In this document: piece by piece, positions 16,069-28,610 of the stretch | How the letters are laid out: each line of letters opens with the position of its first letter | Numbering within the stretch: the first letter of the stretch is position 1 | DNA from: JABFWF01 sp035539135 | GTDB taxonomy: Bacteria; Pseudomonadota; Gammaproteobacteria; Xanthomonadales; Xanthomonadaceae | Reading direction: 5' to 3' | NCBI GenBank assembly: GCA_035539135.1 | Contig: DATLJD010000014.1 | Location: 186,001-250,000 of the forward strand | Length of the DNA stretch: 64,000 bases | Program-made: the position numbers and the translations under genes | Notes under the pieces: generated by a model | The model's database searches: none | What the model was told of the DNA's origin: nothing | What the model saw: the letters and a program-made list of their open reading frames with translations, nothing else

Positions 16069-16848
16069 GTGAACGAAGCCCGCCTGCGATTCCCCGGACA
16101 GCCTCCCGTCGAGCATCCGCTCGCCGCGGGCGTGCATGGCATCGGCCGCGTCGCCGGCGAACGGCTGGGCCCGGTCGATCCGCGCCAGGCGCCGGTGCGC
16201 ATCTGCGTCGACCGGCGCGGGATCTGGCTGCACCTGGAGGAGGGCGCGCGCGGTGTGCACGTCAATGGTCGCCCGGTGCGGCGGCTGGCCATGTTGCGGC
16301 TGGGCGACGTGGTCTTCGTCGACGGTGCGGAAGTGGCGCTGGTCGGCCGTCCGCAGGCGGCCGCGAACCTGCCCGCGCCCGGCGCCGGCGACCCGCGCCT
16401 GCTGCTGCGTGGGCTTGGCGGGCGCCACCACGGCCGCAGCTACACCCTCGAACGGCCGCGCGTCGTCGGCCGCGGCGCCGACGCCGACATCCGCCTCGAG
16501 GACCCCGCCGCCGCCGAACGCCACGCGCGCCTGGAGCCGCACGGCGACGCGGTCCTGCTGCGCGACCTCGGCTCCGCCGAAGGCACCCTGGTCAACGGCG
16601 TGCCGGTGCGCGAGGCGCTGCTGCGGCCGGGCGATCAGCTGGCGTTCGACGCCCACCACCGCTTCGTGGTCGAGGCGCCCGGCCTGGCCGGCGCGATGCC
16701 CGCGCCGTCGCAGCCGGACGAGGCCGCCGCCGGGCACGTGCGCGAAGCTTCGCTGGCGCCATCCACCCGGCGCCTGCCATGGCTGCTGCTGGCGGCGCTG
16801 CTGCTGGCCGCGGCGCTGAGCGCGTTGCTGCTGTTCGGCACGCCCTGA
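16069..16848 (+). CDS. FHA domain membrane protein
   Basis: Predicted phosphothreonine-binding protein with a C-terminal membrane anchor. The 259-residue product has a degenerate FHA-like first half (HGIGRVAGERLG... VHVNGRPVRRLAMLRLGD), a canonical FHA domain at about 130-205 (RVVGRGADADIRLED, ERHARLEP, GTLVNGVPV), and a hydrophobic C-terminal helix (about 234-256). The GTG at 16069 is preferred to an upstream ATG at 16018 because the -10-like box would then lie outside the gene. No Ser/Thr kinase or type VI secretion gene is adjacent, so the partner is unknown. Confidence 0.78.
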   Translation: MNEARLRFPGQPPVEHPLAAGVHGIGRVAGERLGPVDPRQAPVRICVDRRGIWLHLEEGARGVHVNGRPVRRLAMLRLGDVVFVDGAEVALVGRPQAAANLPAPGAGDPRLLLRGLGGRHHGRSYTLERPRVVGRGADADIRLEDPAAAERHARLEPHGDAVLLRDLGSAEGTLVNGVPVREALLRPGDQLAFDAHHRFVVEAPGLAGAMPAPSQPDEAAAGHVREASLAPSTRRLPWLLLAALLLAAALSALLLFGTP

Positions 16849-16928
16849 GCGACGCCCCGCGCCGCGAGGCGCGTGCTAGCCTGACGGCGCCGGCCGCAGG
16901 CCGCGCTTCCCTCCAGCGAGACGCCACC

Positions 16929-18026
16929 GTGCCCCGTGCCCACAACTTCAGCGCCGGTCCCTCGACGCTGCCCGAACCCGTCCTCCGCCAGGCGCAGGAG
17001 GAAATGCTGGACTGGCGCGGCGTCGGCGCGGGCATCTTCGAGCTCAGCCATCGCGGCAAGGAGTTCATGCAGGTCGCGGCGGAAGCCGAAGCCGACCTGC
17101 GCACGCTGCTCGGCGTCCCCGACGACTACGCGGTCCTGTTCCTGCCCGGCGGCGCGACCCTGCAGCAGGCGCTGATCCCGCTCAATTTCGCCGCGCCCGG
17201 ACAGCGTGCCGATTACGTGCTGACCGGCCATTGGGGCAAGACCGCGATGAAGCAGGCCGCGTCCTGTGTCGCCGCCCAGGTCGCCGCGAGCAGCGAAGCC
17301 GCGGGTTTCCGCAGCATCCCGCCGCCGTCCGAGTGGCGGCTGTCGCCCGAGGCGGCCTATCTGCACCTCACCGCGAACGAGACCATCCACGGCGTCGAGT
17401 TCCGCGACGCGCACTACGACGCGATCGCCGCCGGCGACGTGCCGCTGGTCGCCGACTTCAGCTCCTCGATCGCGTCCGGACCGCTGGACGTGCGCCGCTT
17501 CGGCGTCCTCTATGGCGGCGCGCAGAAGAACCTCGGTCCGGTCGGCATCGCGTTCCTGGTCGTGCGCCGCGACCTGCTCGAGCGCCCCGGCCAGCCGCGC
17601 GCCGACATCCTCGACTACCGCTCGCACGCGTCGCGCGACTCGATGCTCAACACGCCGCCGACCTGGAACTGGTACATGCTGGGGTTGACGGTGAAATGGA
17701 TGCTGGCCGAGGGCGGCCTGGCCGAGTTCGGCCGCCGCAACGCGCGCAAGGCGGCGCTGCTGTACGCGGCGATCGACGGCTCCGGCGGCTTCTACCGCAA
17801 CGAGGTGGACCCTGCGGTGCGTTCGCGCATGAACGTGCCGTTCTCCCTGCACGACGCCGCGCTCGACGCGGCCTTTCTCGAGGAGTCCAGGACTGCCGGG
17901 CTGCTCGCGCTCAAGGGCCACCGCGCGCTCGGCGGCATGCGCGCCTCGCTGTACAACGCGATGCCGGAGGCGGGCGTGCAGGCGCTCGTCGATTTCATGC
18001 ACGACTTCCGGCGGCGGCATGGCTGA
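16929..18026 (+). CDS. serC: Phosphoserine aminotransferase
   Basis: PLP enzyme making 3-phosphoserine from 3-phosphohydroxypyruvate and glutamate, and acting in pyridoxal phosphate synthesis. The 365-residue product starts with a GTG at 16929 (VPRAHNFSAGPSTLP, the family N-terminus). The PLP lysine is K200 in GGAQKNLGP, and the phosphate-binding ADFSSSI and substrate-binding SHRGKEF motifs are present. It lies 24 bases before aroA, the serC-aroA order also known from E. coli. No phosphoserine phosphatase or chorismate mutase gene is between them. Confidence 0.95.
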   Translation: MPRAHNFSAGPSTLPEPVLRQAQEEMLDWRGVGAGIFELSHRGKEFMQVAAEAEADLRTLLGVPDDYAVLFLPGGATLQQALIPLNFAAPGQRADYVLTGHWGKTAMKQAASCVAAQVAASSEAAGFRSIPPPSEWRLSPEAAYLHLTANETIHGVEFRDAHYDAIAAGDVPLVADFSSSIASGPLDVRRFGVLYGGAQKNLGPVGIAFLVVRRDLLERPGQPRADILDYRSHASRDSMLNTPPTWNWYMLGLTVKWMLAEGGLAEFGRRNARKAALLYAAIDGSGGFYRNEVDPAVRSRMNVPFSLHDAALDAAFLEESRTAGLLALKGHRALGGMRASLYNAMPEAGVQALVDFMHDFRRRHG

Positions 18027-18050
18027 GGGCGATCGCGTCCGCACCGCACG

Positions 18051-19373
18051 ATGAGCGGGTCGGCGATGGAACCGCGGCGCGACTGGCTGGCGTTCCCGGG
18101 CGCGCCGCTGCGCGGCGCACTGGGTGTTCCCGGCGACAAGTCGGTCTCGCACCGCGCGGTCATGCTGGCGGCGATCGCCGACGGCGACTCGCGCGTCGAC
18201 GGCTTCCTGGAAGGCGAGGACACCCGCGCGACCGCGGCGATCCTCGCCCGGCTTGGGGTGGAGATCGCCACGCCGGCGCCGGGCGTGCGGCTGGTGCGCG
18301 GCGTCGGCCTGCACGGACTGCGCGCGCCGTCGGCGCCGCTGGACTGCGGCAATGCCGGCACCGGCATGCGCCTGCTCGCCGGGCTGCTGGCGGGCCAGCG
18401 CTTCGACAGCGCCCTGACCGGCGACCCCTCGCTGTCGCGGCGGCCGATGGGGCGGGTGATCGAGCCGCTGGCGCGGATGGGCGCGCGCATCGACGCCGAG
18501 GCCGGTCTGCCACCGCTACGCATCCACGGTGGACAGGCATTGCACGGCATCGACTACGCACTGCCGGTGGCCAGCGCGCAGGTGAAGTCCGCGCTGCTGC
18601 TCGCCGGCCTGTACGCGCACGGAGAGACCCGGATCCGCGAGCCGCATCCGACCCGCGATTACACCGAGCGCATGCTGCGCGCGTTCGGCTGGCCGATCGC
18701 GTTCGCGGCGGGCGAGGCGCGGCTGTCCGGCGGCCATCGCCTGCGCGCGACCGACGTGGTGGTACCGGCCGATTTTTCCTCGGCGGCGTTCTTCCTGGTC
18801 GCGGCCAGCGTGGTGCCGGGCTCGGACCTGCTGCTGCGCCGGGTGGGCCTCAATCCGCGCCGCACCGGCCTGCTGCAGGCGCTGCGCGCGATGGGGGCGG
18901 ACATCGTCGAAAGCGATCCGGGCGAGCAGGGCGGCGAGCCGGTGGCCGACCTGCGCGTGCGCCACGCGCCGCTGCGCGGGATCGAGGTCCCGCCGGCGCT
19001 GGTGCCGGACATGATCGACGAGTTCCCTGCGCTGTTCGTCGCCGCGGCGTGCGCGCAGGGGACGACGCTCGTGCGCGGCGCCGCGGAACTGCGGGTCAAG
19101 GAGTCCGACCGCATCGCGGCGATGGCGCAGGGCCTGCGCGCGCTCGGCATCGAGGTCGCGGAGATGCCGGATGGGGCGGCGATCAAGGGCGGGCGCCTGC
19201 GCGGCGGCATGGTCGACAGCCACGGCGACCACCGCATCGCGATGGCGTTCGCGGTCGCGGCCCAACGTGCGGACGGCGAGGTGCGGATCGGCGACGTCGC
19301 CAACGTCGCGACATCGTTTCCCGGCTTCGACGCGCTCGCGCGCGATTGCGGCCTGGGCCTGCGCGCGGCCTGA
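18051..19373 (+). CDS. aroA: 3-phosphoshikimate 1-carboxyvinyltransferase (EPSP synthase)
   Basis: Sixth step of the shikimate pathway: joins phosphoenolpyruvate to shikimate-3-phosphate. The 440-residue product has the substrate-binding start GVPGDKSVSHRAVML, the LDCGNAGTGMRLLAG motif, RVKESDRIAAM and the C-terminal HGDHRIAMAFA, all typical of EPSP synthase. GNAGTGMR rather than GNAGTAMR places it with class II-like, lower glyphosate-affinity enzymes by motif; that is inference. An in-frame ATG at 18066 is an alternative start. It converges on a TonB-like gene, 2 bases apart. Confidence 0.95.
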   Translation: MSGSAMEPRRDWLAFPGAPLRGALGVPGDKSVSHRAVMLAAIADGDSRVDGFLEGEDTRATAAILARLGVEIATPAPGVRLVRGVGLHGLRAPSAPLDCGNAGTGMRLLAGLLAGQRFDSALTGDPSLSRRPMGRVIEPLARMGARIDAEAGLPPLRIHGGQALHGIDYALPVASAQVKSALLLAGLYAHGETRIREPHPTRDYTERMLRAFGWPIAFAAGEARLSGGHRLRATDVVVPADFSSAAFFLVAASVVPGSDLLLRRVGLNPRRTGLLQALRAMGADIVESDPGEQGGEPVADLRVRHAPLRGIEVPPALVPDMIDEFPALFVAAACAQGTTLVRGAAELRVKESDRIAAMAQGLRALGIEVAEMPDGAAIKGGRLRGGMVDSHGDHRIAMAFAVAAQRADGEVRIGDVANVATSFPGFDALARDCGLGLRAA

Positions 19374-19375
19374 GC

Positions 19376-20011
19376 TCAGCCGCCCGGTTCGAAGTTGATC
19401 GGCACTTGCACGCTGCCGGGCACCGGCTGCCCCGCGCGTTGCGCCGGGCGGAAGCGCCAGCCGCGCACCGCGTCCACCGCCGCGCGGTCGAGCGCGCGCG
19501 TGCGGCTGCTGCGCACGACTTCGACGTCGGTCGGCACGCCGTCGGTCCCGACCTCGACCCGCAGCAGGACCGTGCCGGATTCGCGGTTGCGCAGCGCAGA
19601 CGGCGGGTAGCGCGGCGCCGGCATCACCACGGGCACCGGCGCGCTGGCCGCGGCGACCGAAGCGGCGGCCTGCGCCGGCGCGGGAGCGGTCGCTGACGGC
19701 GGCAGCGGCGCGCGCGGCGGCGGTGGCGGATGCGGCGAGCTGGCGGTGGCGGTGTCCGCTTCGCCCATGCCGCTGGCGTTGCCGGACTCTCCCCCGGGCA
19801 ACGGCGCCGGCAGCGCCTCGAAGCGCTGGCCCGAGGGCGCGACCGGCTCCGGCGGCGCGCGGTAGAAGGACTGGTCGCGTTCGCTCCACCACAGCAGCAG
19901 GAACAGCAGCAGGCCCAGCGCCACCGCGCCCGCGACCAGCACCGGTCCGCGCCAGGTCATCCCGCGGCTGCGTTGCATCGGCGAGTCGGGCGAGGCCGGG
20001 GCCATGGGCAT
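19376..20011 (-). CDS. TonB-family energy transducer-like protein
   Basis: Predicted to span the periplasm and transmit inner-membrane proton energy to outer-membrane receptors. The 211-residue protein has an N-terminal membrane helix (about 24-42), a Pro/Ala-rich linker (about 50-125), and a TonB C-terminal domain at about 130-211 (PRYPPSALRNRESGTVLLRVEVGTDG, then VRGWRFRPAQRAG). No exbB or exbD lies next to it, so it is probably an accessory TonB-like protein. The ATG at 20011 leads directly into a plausible cytoplasmic tail. Confidence 0.85.
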   Translation of the reverse strand: MPMAPASPDSPMQRSRGMTWRGPVLVAGAVALGLLLFLLLWWSERDQSFYRAPPEPVAPSGQRFEALPAPLPGGESGNASGMGEADTATASSPHPPPPPRAPLPPSATAPAPAQAAASVAAASAPVPVVMPAPRYPPSALRNRESGTVLLRVEVGTDGVPTDVEVVRSSRTRALDRAAVDAVRGWRFRPAQRAGQPVPGSVQVPINFEPGG

Positions 20012-20082
20012 TCCTCGTGTGGCGTCGACCCGAGTCTCGCACAGGCCGTGGCGAACCGCCGACAAACGGCGGCGATGCACGC

Positions 20083-20088
20083 GATAAT
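20083..20088 (+). promoter_or_regulatory. -10-like GATAAT of serS
   Basis: GATAAT, 26 bases before the serS ATG, in the 103-bp gap between divergent genes. No clear -35. Confidence 0.4.
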
Positions 20089-20114
20089 GCGGCTTTCCGC
20101 GACCTGCCACCGCC

Positions 20115-21407
20115 ATGCTCGATCCCGCCCTGCTGCGCTCCGACCCCGCCGCCCTCGCCGCGCGCCTGCGCGAAACGCGCGGCTTCGACCTGCCGGTGGC
20201 GCGGCTGGAGGCGCTGGAGTCCGAGCGCAAGCGCATCCAGGTGCGCACCCAGGAACTGCAGCACCTGCGCAACACGCGCAGCAAGGCGATCGGCCAGGCC
20301 AAGGCGAAGGGCGAGGACGTCGCGCCGCTGCTGGCCGAGGTCGCCGGTTTCGGCGAGGAGCTGAAGGCCAGCGAGGCGCGGCTGGAAGCGATCCGCGCGG
20401 AGATCGACGCGATCGCGCTCGGCATCCCCAACCTGCCCGACCCCTCGGTGCCGCCGGGCGCGGACGAGGCGCACAACGTCGAGCAGCACCGCTGGGGCAC
20501 GCCGCGCGCGTTCGACTTCGAGGTGAAGGATCACGTCGAACTCGGCGCCCGCCATGGCTGGCTGGACGGCGAAACCGCAGCCAGGCTCAGCGGCGCGCGC
20601 TTCACCGTGCTGCGCGGGCAGCTCGCGCGGCTGCACCGCGCGCTGGCGCAGTTCATGCTGGACCTGCACACCGGCGAGCACGGCTACGAGGAGACCAACG
20701 TCCCGCTGCTGGTCAACGCCGACAGCATGCGCGGCACCGGCCAGCTGCCGAAGTTCGAGGACGACCTGTTCGCGACCACGGTGGGAGAGGGCGAGGCCGC
20801 ATCGAAGCGCTACCTGATCCCGACCGCGGAAGTGCCGCTGACCAACACGGTGCGCGACGAGATCGTCGATGCCGCGCGGCTGCCGCTGCGCATGACCGCG
20901 CATTCGATGTGCTTCCGCGCCGAAGCCGGCAGCCATGGCCGCGACACCCGCGGCATGATCCGCCAGCACCAGTTCGAGAAAGTCGAGCTGGTGTCGATCG
21001 CGCGGCCGGAGGAGAGCGACGCCGAGCACGAGCGCATGACCCGCTGCGCCGAGGTCGTGCTGGAGCGGCTCGGCCTGCCGTACCGGCGCGTGCTGCTGTG
21101 CACCGGCGACATGGGCTTTTCCGCGCGCAAGACCTTCGACCTCGAGGTCTGGCTGCCGTCGCAGGGCGCGTACCGCGAGATCTCGTCCTGCTCCAACTGC
21201 GGCGACTTCCAGGCGCGCCGCATGCAGGCGCGCTGGCGCAACCCGGAGACCGGCAAGCCCGAGCCGGTGCACACCCTCAACGGTTCCGGCGTGGCGGTCG
21301 GCCGCGCGCTGATCGCGGTGATGGAGAACTACCAGGAGGCGGACGGCTCGATCACCGTGCCGGAGGCGCTGCGCGCCTACATGGGCGGCGTCGAGCGCAT
21401 CGCCTGA
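20115..21407 (+). CDS. serS: Seryl-tRNA synthetase
   Basis: Charges tRNA-Ser (and tRNA-Sec) with serine in the cytoplasm. The 430-residue product has the long N-terminal coiled-coil arm (about residues 30-105) that grips the tRNA, followed by a class II catalytic domain. Motif 2 is in MCFRAEAGSHGRDTRGMIRQHQFEKVE and motif 3 near the end in LNGSGVAVGRALIAVMENY. Length and start MLDPALLRSDP are standard. It stands alone and converges on azoR with an imperfect hairpin between. Confidence 0.97.
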   Translation: MLDPALLRSDPAALAARLRETRGFDLPVARLEALESERKRIQVRTQELQHLRNTRSKAIGQAKAKGEDVAPLLAEVAGFGEELKASEARLEAIRAEIDAIALGIPNLPDPSVPPGADEAHNVEQHRWGTPRAFDFEVKDHVELGARHGWLDGETAARLSGARFTVLRGQLARLHRALAQFMLDLHTGEHGYEETNVPLLVNADSMRGTGQLPKFEDDLFATTVGEGEAASKRYLIPTAEVPLTNTVRDEIVDAARLPLRMTAHSMCFRAEAGSHGRDTRGMIRQHQFEKVELVSIARPEESDAEHERMTRCAEVVLERLGLPYRRVLLCTGDMGFSARKTFDLEVWLPSQGAYREISSCSNCGDFQARRMQARWRNPETGKPEPVHTLNGSGVAVGRALIAVMENYQEADGSITVPEALRAYMGGVERIA

Positions 21408-21438
21408 TCGCCGGGCCCCGCGCGCCGTCCGTGGAGAA

Positions 21439-21472
21439 GCGCCCCGCCTCTCCCGCAGGAGGGGCGGAGCGC
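21439..21472. terminator. Imperfect hairpin between convergent serS and azoR
   Basis: Arms of 15 bases (21439-21453 and 21458-21472) pair with two mismatches around a short CGCA-type loop. It lies 31 bases after the serS stop and 17 bases from the azoR stop. No strong T-tract. Confidence 0.4.
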
Positions 21473-21488
21473 CCACCAGGAACCGCGC

Positions 21489-22085
21489 TCAGGCCGCCAG
21501 CGGCAAGCCGACGTCGAGCTCGCCCGCGTCGATCCGCGCGTGCGCGGCGGCCAGCGCCTGCGCGCGCTGCTCGGGCGAGATCGCCAGGCCTTCGGCGGTG
21601 ACGAACTGCACGTCGCCGATGCCGAGGAAGCCGAACATGAAACGCAGGTAGGGCTCGATGAAGTTGCTCGGGCCGCCCGCCGGATGGGCGCCGCCGTAGG
21701 CGCCGGCGACGATCACCCGCTGCGCCTTCGCCAGGCCCTCCGGGCCCTGCGCGGTGTAGCGGAAGCTGCGCCCGGCGACCGCGACGCGGTCGATCCAGGC
21801 CTTGAGCTGGCTGGGGATGTTGAAGTTGTACATCGGCACGCCGACCACGATCAGGTCGGCGGCGAGGAATTCCTGCAGCAGGTCCTCGGCGAGCGCGGCC
21901 TCGCCGGCGTCGGCCTTGGCCAGCGAGCCGCCGTCCAGGTGCTTCGGGGTGGCGGCGGCGAGGTCGCGGTAGGCGACCTGCAGGCCGGGGGCCTGCGCGC
22001 GCAGGCGGGCGACGACGGCGGCGCTGAGCTCGCGGCTGGCGGAGTTCTGGCCGAGGATGCTGGAGTCGAGGTGAAGCAGGTTCAT
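21489..22085 (-). CDS. azoR: FMN-dependent NADH-azoreductase
   Basis: Flavodoxin-fold NAD(P)H-dependent quinone/azo reductase, usually protecting against quinone or thiol-specific stress. The 198-residue product begins MNLLHLDSSILGQNSASREL, the FMN-phosphate-binding start of AzoR, and contains the VGVPMYNFNIPSQLKAWIDRV segment that lines the flavin site. A good GGGAGG ribosome site precedes the ATG. The upstream 263 bp is notably AT-richer than the rest and holds a direct repeat that may be an operator. No regulator gene is adjacent. Confidence 0.92.
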   Translation of the reverse strand: MNLLHLDSSILGQNSASRELSAAVVARLRAQAPGLQVAYRDLAAATPKHLDGGSLAKADAGEAALAEDLLQEFLAADLIVVGVPMYNFNIPSQLKAWIDRVAVAGRSFRYTAQGPEGLAKAQRVIVAGAYGGAHPAGGPSNFIEPYLRFMFGFLGIGDVQFVTAEGLAISPEQRAQALAAAHARIDAGELDVGLPLAA

Positions 22086-22137
22086 GGTGGGCCTCCCAGT
22101 GGTGCGGCCGGATGCCGCTCGGGAGGCAAGGTAGGGT

Positions 22138-22201
22138 GTTGCAAAATCAGGATAAACAGATCAGCACGCCACTTATTGTTGCAAATTTGTAGGTAATTGC
22201 A
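22138..22201 (-). promoter_or_regulatory. AT-rich azoR upstream region with GTTGCAAA direct repeats
   Basis: GTTGCAAA occurs at 22138-22145 and 22178-22185, exactly 40 bases apart, with an inverted TTGCA at 22197-22201. TATCCT-like -10 candidates lie between the copies on the minus strand. The remaining 22202-22348 holds no gene that I can support. Confidence 0.4.
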
Positions 22202-22348
22202 TTGGGGTGAGGTGAATTCACTGGGTTCCTGCTGCCGGACCCCGCGGTTTTCCTTGGCCGCAGGCGTTGGGCGGTTGCCCTGCGTCGCCATCGCTGCCGG
22301 CGAAAATCCGGGCGCGCGCCGCGCCGGACGCTGCGTTCCATCCGCGGC

Positions 22349-25746
<3,398 letters not shown>

Positions 25747-25750
<4 letters not shown>

Positions 25751-27195
25751 GCGAACCAGCCCTGCAGCATGAAGCCGCCTGCTTCCTCGCCCGCCGGCCG
25801 GTACACCCAGGCGCGCTGCCCGTCGCCGGTCTCGACGACGTAGTAGTCGCGGCGCACGCCGGCGTCGTCCCACCAGCCGCTCTCCAGCCGTTCCGGGCCG
25901 GCGAGCACGCGACGCACGCGACCGCGCAGCGGCACGGGGTGCGGCAGCAGCCAGGTCGGGCGCGGGTCGCGGGCGCTGGCCACGTCGTCGCGCGCGGCGC
26001 GCGCTTTCGGGCCGCGCGCCGCGTCCGGAAGCGCGACGCGTTTCCACGCGCGTTCCGGGCGATGGTCGTCCTGCGCCGCCAGCGCGTGCACCGCCCCGTC
26101 GCCGAGGCGCGCGCGCAGACGCTCGCGCAACGTCGCCCACGGCACCGCCTGCGCCGGACGCTCGTCGAACAGTTCGCGACCGGCCGGCACGAACGGCGGG
26201 AGTTCGTCGGCGACCAGGCGCAGGCCGCGCACCGGCGCCGGGATCCGCGCCTGTTCCAGCCGGCCCTTGGCCAGTTCGAACAGCAGCGCGGGATCGCGCT
26301 CGGCGGCGAGCATGCCGACCGCGACTTCGGTGTCGGCGTGGCCCTCGTGCTCCAGGCGCAGCCCGAAGCGCTGCACGCCGCCGTCGCGGCCGGCGAGGAA
26401 GGCGGCGAGGTCGGCGGTCATCCGCCGCAGCGGGAACAGCAGCGCCTGCGAGCTTTCGACGTCGTAGGCCAGTTCGATGCGCAGGTCGAAGCGGTCGGGC
26501 GGACGGTACAGGTCGAAGGGATCGGGAGCGCCGCGCAGGCGGTCGAGATGTTCGAGCAAGGCCGCACCGAACCGGCGCGCCAGCGCGTCGCGCGGCGCCG
26601 CGAACAGCTGCGCCAGCCGGCGCAGGCCCATCGCGTGCAGCGCCTGCGCGGTCTTCGGCTGCAGCCGCGCCCGGCCGACCGGCACCCGCGCGAGCGCGGA
26701 TTCCAGGGTGCGCGCGTGCACCAGCGCCAAGCCGTCCTGCACGCCGGCCAGCAGCCACGCCGCGCGCGCGTTCGGCGCGACCGCGATGCGGTGGGCGAAA
26801 CCGAGCGCGGCGAGGTCCTCGCGCAACTGCCGCTCGAAGCGCGGCCACGGTCCGAACAGCTTCAGGCTGGCGCCGATCTCCAGCACCACCGCGTCGGCGA
26901 ACGCGCAGGACACCTGCGAGCTGTAGCGGTAGGCCCAGGCGGCGAGGAAATCGCGCGAGCGCGCGACCGCGGCGGCGTCGTATTCGACCGCCGCGAAGTC
27001 GGCGAGCAAGGCATGCGCCGCCGCCAGCGCCTGGCCCGCGTGCAGGCCATGGCGCGCCGCCGCCGGATTGACCGCCGCCAGCACGCGCCGCTGCGCCGGG
27101 CCGGTGACCAGGGCGAGCGGGCGTTCGGGATGTGGATGCCGGCGCAGGACATCGTCGAGCGCGAGCGAGGGCAGGTGGATGCAGGCCCAGAGCAT
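25747..27195 (-). CDS. imuB: ImuB, catalytically dead Y-family polymerase homologue
   Basis: Bridges DnaE2 to the sliding clamp and ImuA during SOS mutagenesis. The 482-residue product has the Y-family fold but starts MLWACIHLPSLALDDVLRR, where active polymerases have the metal-binding DxDxFFA. The usual second acidic motif is also absent, as known for ImuB. The C-terminal end (WWDDAGVRRDYYVVET...EAGGFMLQGWFA) is the conserved ImuB tail. The stop overlaps the dnaE2 start by 4 bases, and the gene starts 10 bases after imuA ends, so the cassette is one transcript. Confidence 0.92.
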
Positions 27196-27205
27196 CGGAG
27201 GGCGC

Positions 27206-27919
27206 TCAGGCGGGAGGAAGGGAAACGACGACGTCCGTGTCGTGGGGAACGGGCGATCCAGTTCGCGTGTCCTGCAACAGGATCACCTGCGCGGGCGGAT
27301 TGCCGCCGCGGCATTTGAGGATCCGCAGGCGTGGCGTCCCCGTGGGAAGTCGAATCCCGGTCGCGGGCGTCGTTTCGAACAGGATGCGCAGCGCCGCCGG
27401 CGACGGATTGCCGGCCGCGCGCGCGTCGCGGAAGGCGAAGCAGAGCGTGCGCCCGCTTTCCGCGGCGACCTGCAGGCGGCGCAGCGCGCGGTCGTCGGCC
27501 TTGTGCGGCCAGCACAGCACCGCGGCGAGGCAGCCGGCGCGCAGGCATTGTTCGCTCGCCCACAGCGCGTCGCGCGGCGCGGCGTCCACCACATGCAGGT
27601 GCGCGAAATCCACGCCTGCCTGGCGCCAGCCGTCGGGGTAGGGCACATAGGGCGGCGCGACCAGGGCGATGTCCTGGCCGGCGCGGGTCAGCCGCGCCAG
27701 GGTCGGCAGCACGAGGCGCAGTTCGCCGACGCCGTCGCGCGGCAGCAGCAGTTCGGTGAGCGCGGCGTCCGGCCAACCGCCGGTGGGCAGCGCGGCGTCG
27801 AGCGCGGCGTGGCCGCTGGGCTGTGTCGCCGGCGGCAACGCGGCGGGGCGCCCGCGCCAGACGCGGCGGTCGCCGAGCAGCGCGTCGAGCGCGATGACGT
27901 GTCCCGCGATGGCGCCCAT
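27206..27919 (-). CDS. imuA: ImuA, RecA/SulA-like mutasome protein
   Basis: Accessory protein of the ImuA-ImuB-DnaE2 mutasome. The 237-residue product is a RecA-fold relative with a degenerate core: HAALDAALPTGGWPDAALTELLLP at the N-terminus aligns with the RecA Walker A region but lacks a clean GxxGxGKT. The C-terminus is short. Position between lexA and imuB is the strongest evidence. It starts 1 base after the lexA stop. Confidence 0.88.
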   Translation of the reverse strand: MGAIAGHVIALDALLGDRRVWRGRPAALPPATQPSGHAALDAALPTGGWPDAALTELLLPRDGVGELRLVLPTLARLTRAGQDIALVAPPYVPYPDGWRQAGVDFAHLHVVDAAPRDALWASEQCLRAGCLAAVLCWPHKADDRALRRLQVAAESGRTLCFAFRDARAAGNPSPAALRILFETTPATGIRLPTGTPRLRILKCRGGNPPAQVILLQDTRTGSPVPHDTDVVVSLPPA

Positions 27920-27920
27920 C

Positions 27921-28610
27921 TCAGGCCTCGCGGATCAGGCCGCAGTACACGCCTTCGATGGCGAAGTCCTGGCCGGGGACGACGTCGATCGCCGGATAGT
28001 CGGGATTGCGCGGCAGCAGCCGCGGCGCATCGCCGCGCAACTGCAGGCGCTTGATGGTCAGCTCGCCGTCCAGGCGCGCGACCACGACCTGGCCATCGCG
28101 CGCGTCGGGCGTGCGCCGCACCGCGACCAGGTCGCCGTCGAGGATGCCCTCGTCGCGCATCGAATCGCCCTGCACGCGCAGCAGGTAGTCGGGGCGGGTG
28201 GAGAACAGTGCGCGATCGAGCAGCAGCTCGCGCTCGCTGCCGATGTCGGCGCCGATCGGCAGGCCTGCGGCGACGCGGCCGAGCACGGGAAGCCGCAACT
28301 GCTCCGCACGCCATGCTCCCAGGTGTGCTCCCTCCCCCGCGTGCGGGGGAGGGGCGGGGTGGGGGGCAGTGACGGAGCGGGCCAGTCCCTTATCCCCCAG
28401 CCGGATCCCGCGCGCCTTGCCCGGCAACAAGGTGAGGTAGCCCTTGGCCTGCAGCGCCTGCAGGTGCTTCTGCGCCGCGCGGGTCTGGCGGAAGCCGAAG
28501 GCACGCGCGATCTCGGCCCAGGTCGGCGGCAGTCCGTCGGCCGCGATGCGCTCGCGGACGAAGTCGTAGATGGCCTGCTGGCGGGCGGTCAGGTCGGGCA
28601 CGGTAAGCAT
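27921..28610 (-). CDS. lexA: LexA repressor of the imuA-imuB-dnaE2 cassette
   Basis: SOS repressor that self-cleaves when RecA is activated. The 229-residue product has an N-terminal winged HTH (about 1-65), a linker, and a peptidase S24 domain. The cleavage site is A115-G116 in RVAAGLPIG, with catalytic S150 (QGDSMRDEG) and K187. The linker is unusually long. Residues about 79-98 (including PAPPPHAGEG) are encoded by a palindromic repeat at 28329-28366. Being first in the mutasome operon, it matches the second LexA (LexA2) of xanthomonads. The ATG at 28610 follows AGGT. Confidence 0.9.
   Translation of the reverse strand: MLTVPDLTARQQAIYDFVRERIAADGLPPTWAEIARAFGFRQTRAAQKHLQALQAKGYLTLLPGKARGIRLGDKGLARSVTAPHPAPPPHAGEGAHLGAWRAEQLRLPVLGRVAAGLPIGADIGSERELLLDRALFSTRPDYLLRVQGDSMRDEGILDGDLVAVRRTPDARDGQVVVARLDGELTIKRLQLRGDAPRLLPRNPDYPAIDVVPGQDFAIEGVYCGLIREA
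28329..28366. repeat. Palindromic element fragment inserted in lexA linker
   Basis: Contains CTCCCTCCCCCGC, GCGGGGGAGGG and a G-rich tail, with a perfect 9-bp stem at 28332-28351. It matches the left end of the dnaE2 element in sequence and orientation. It is read in frame as part of LexA. Confidence 0.75.
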
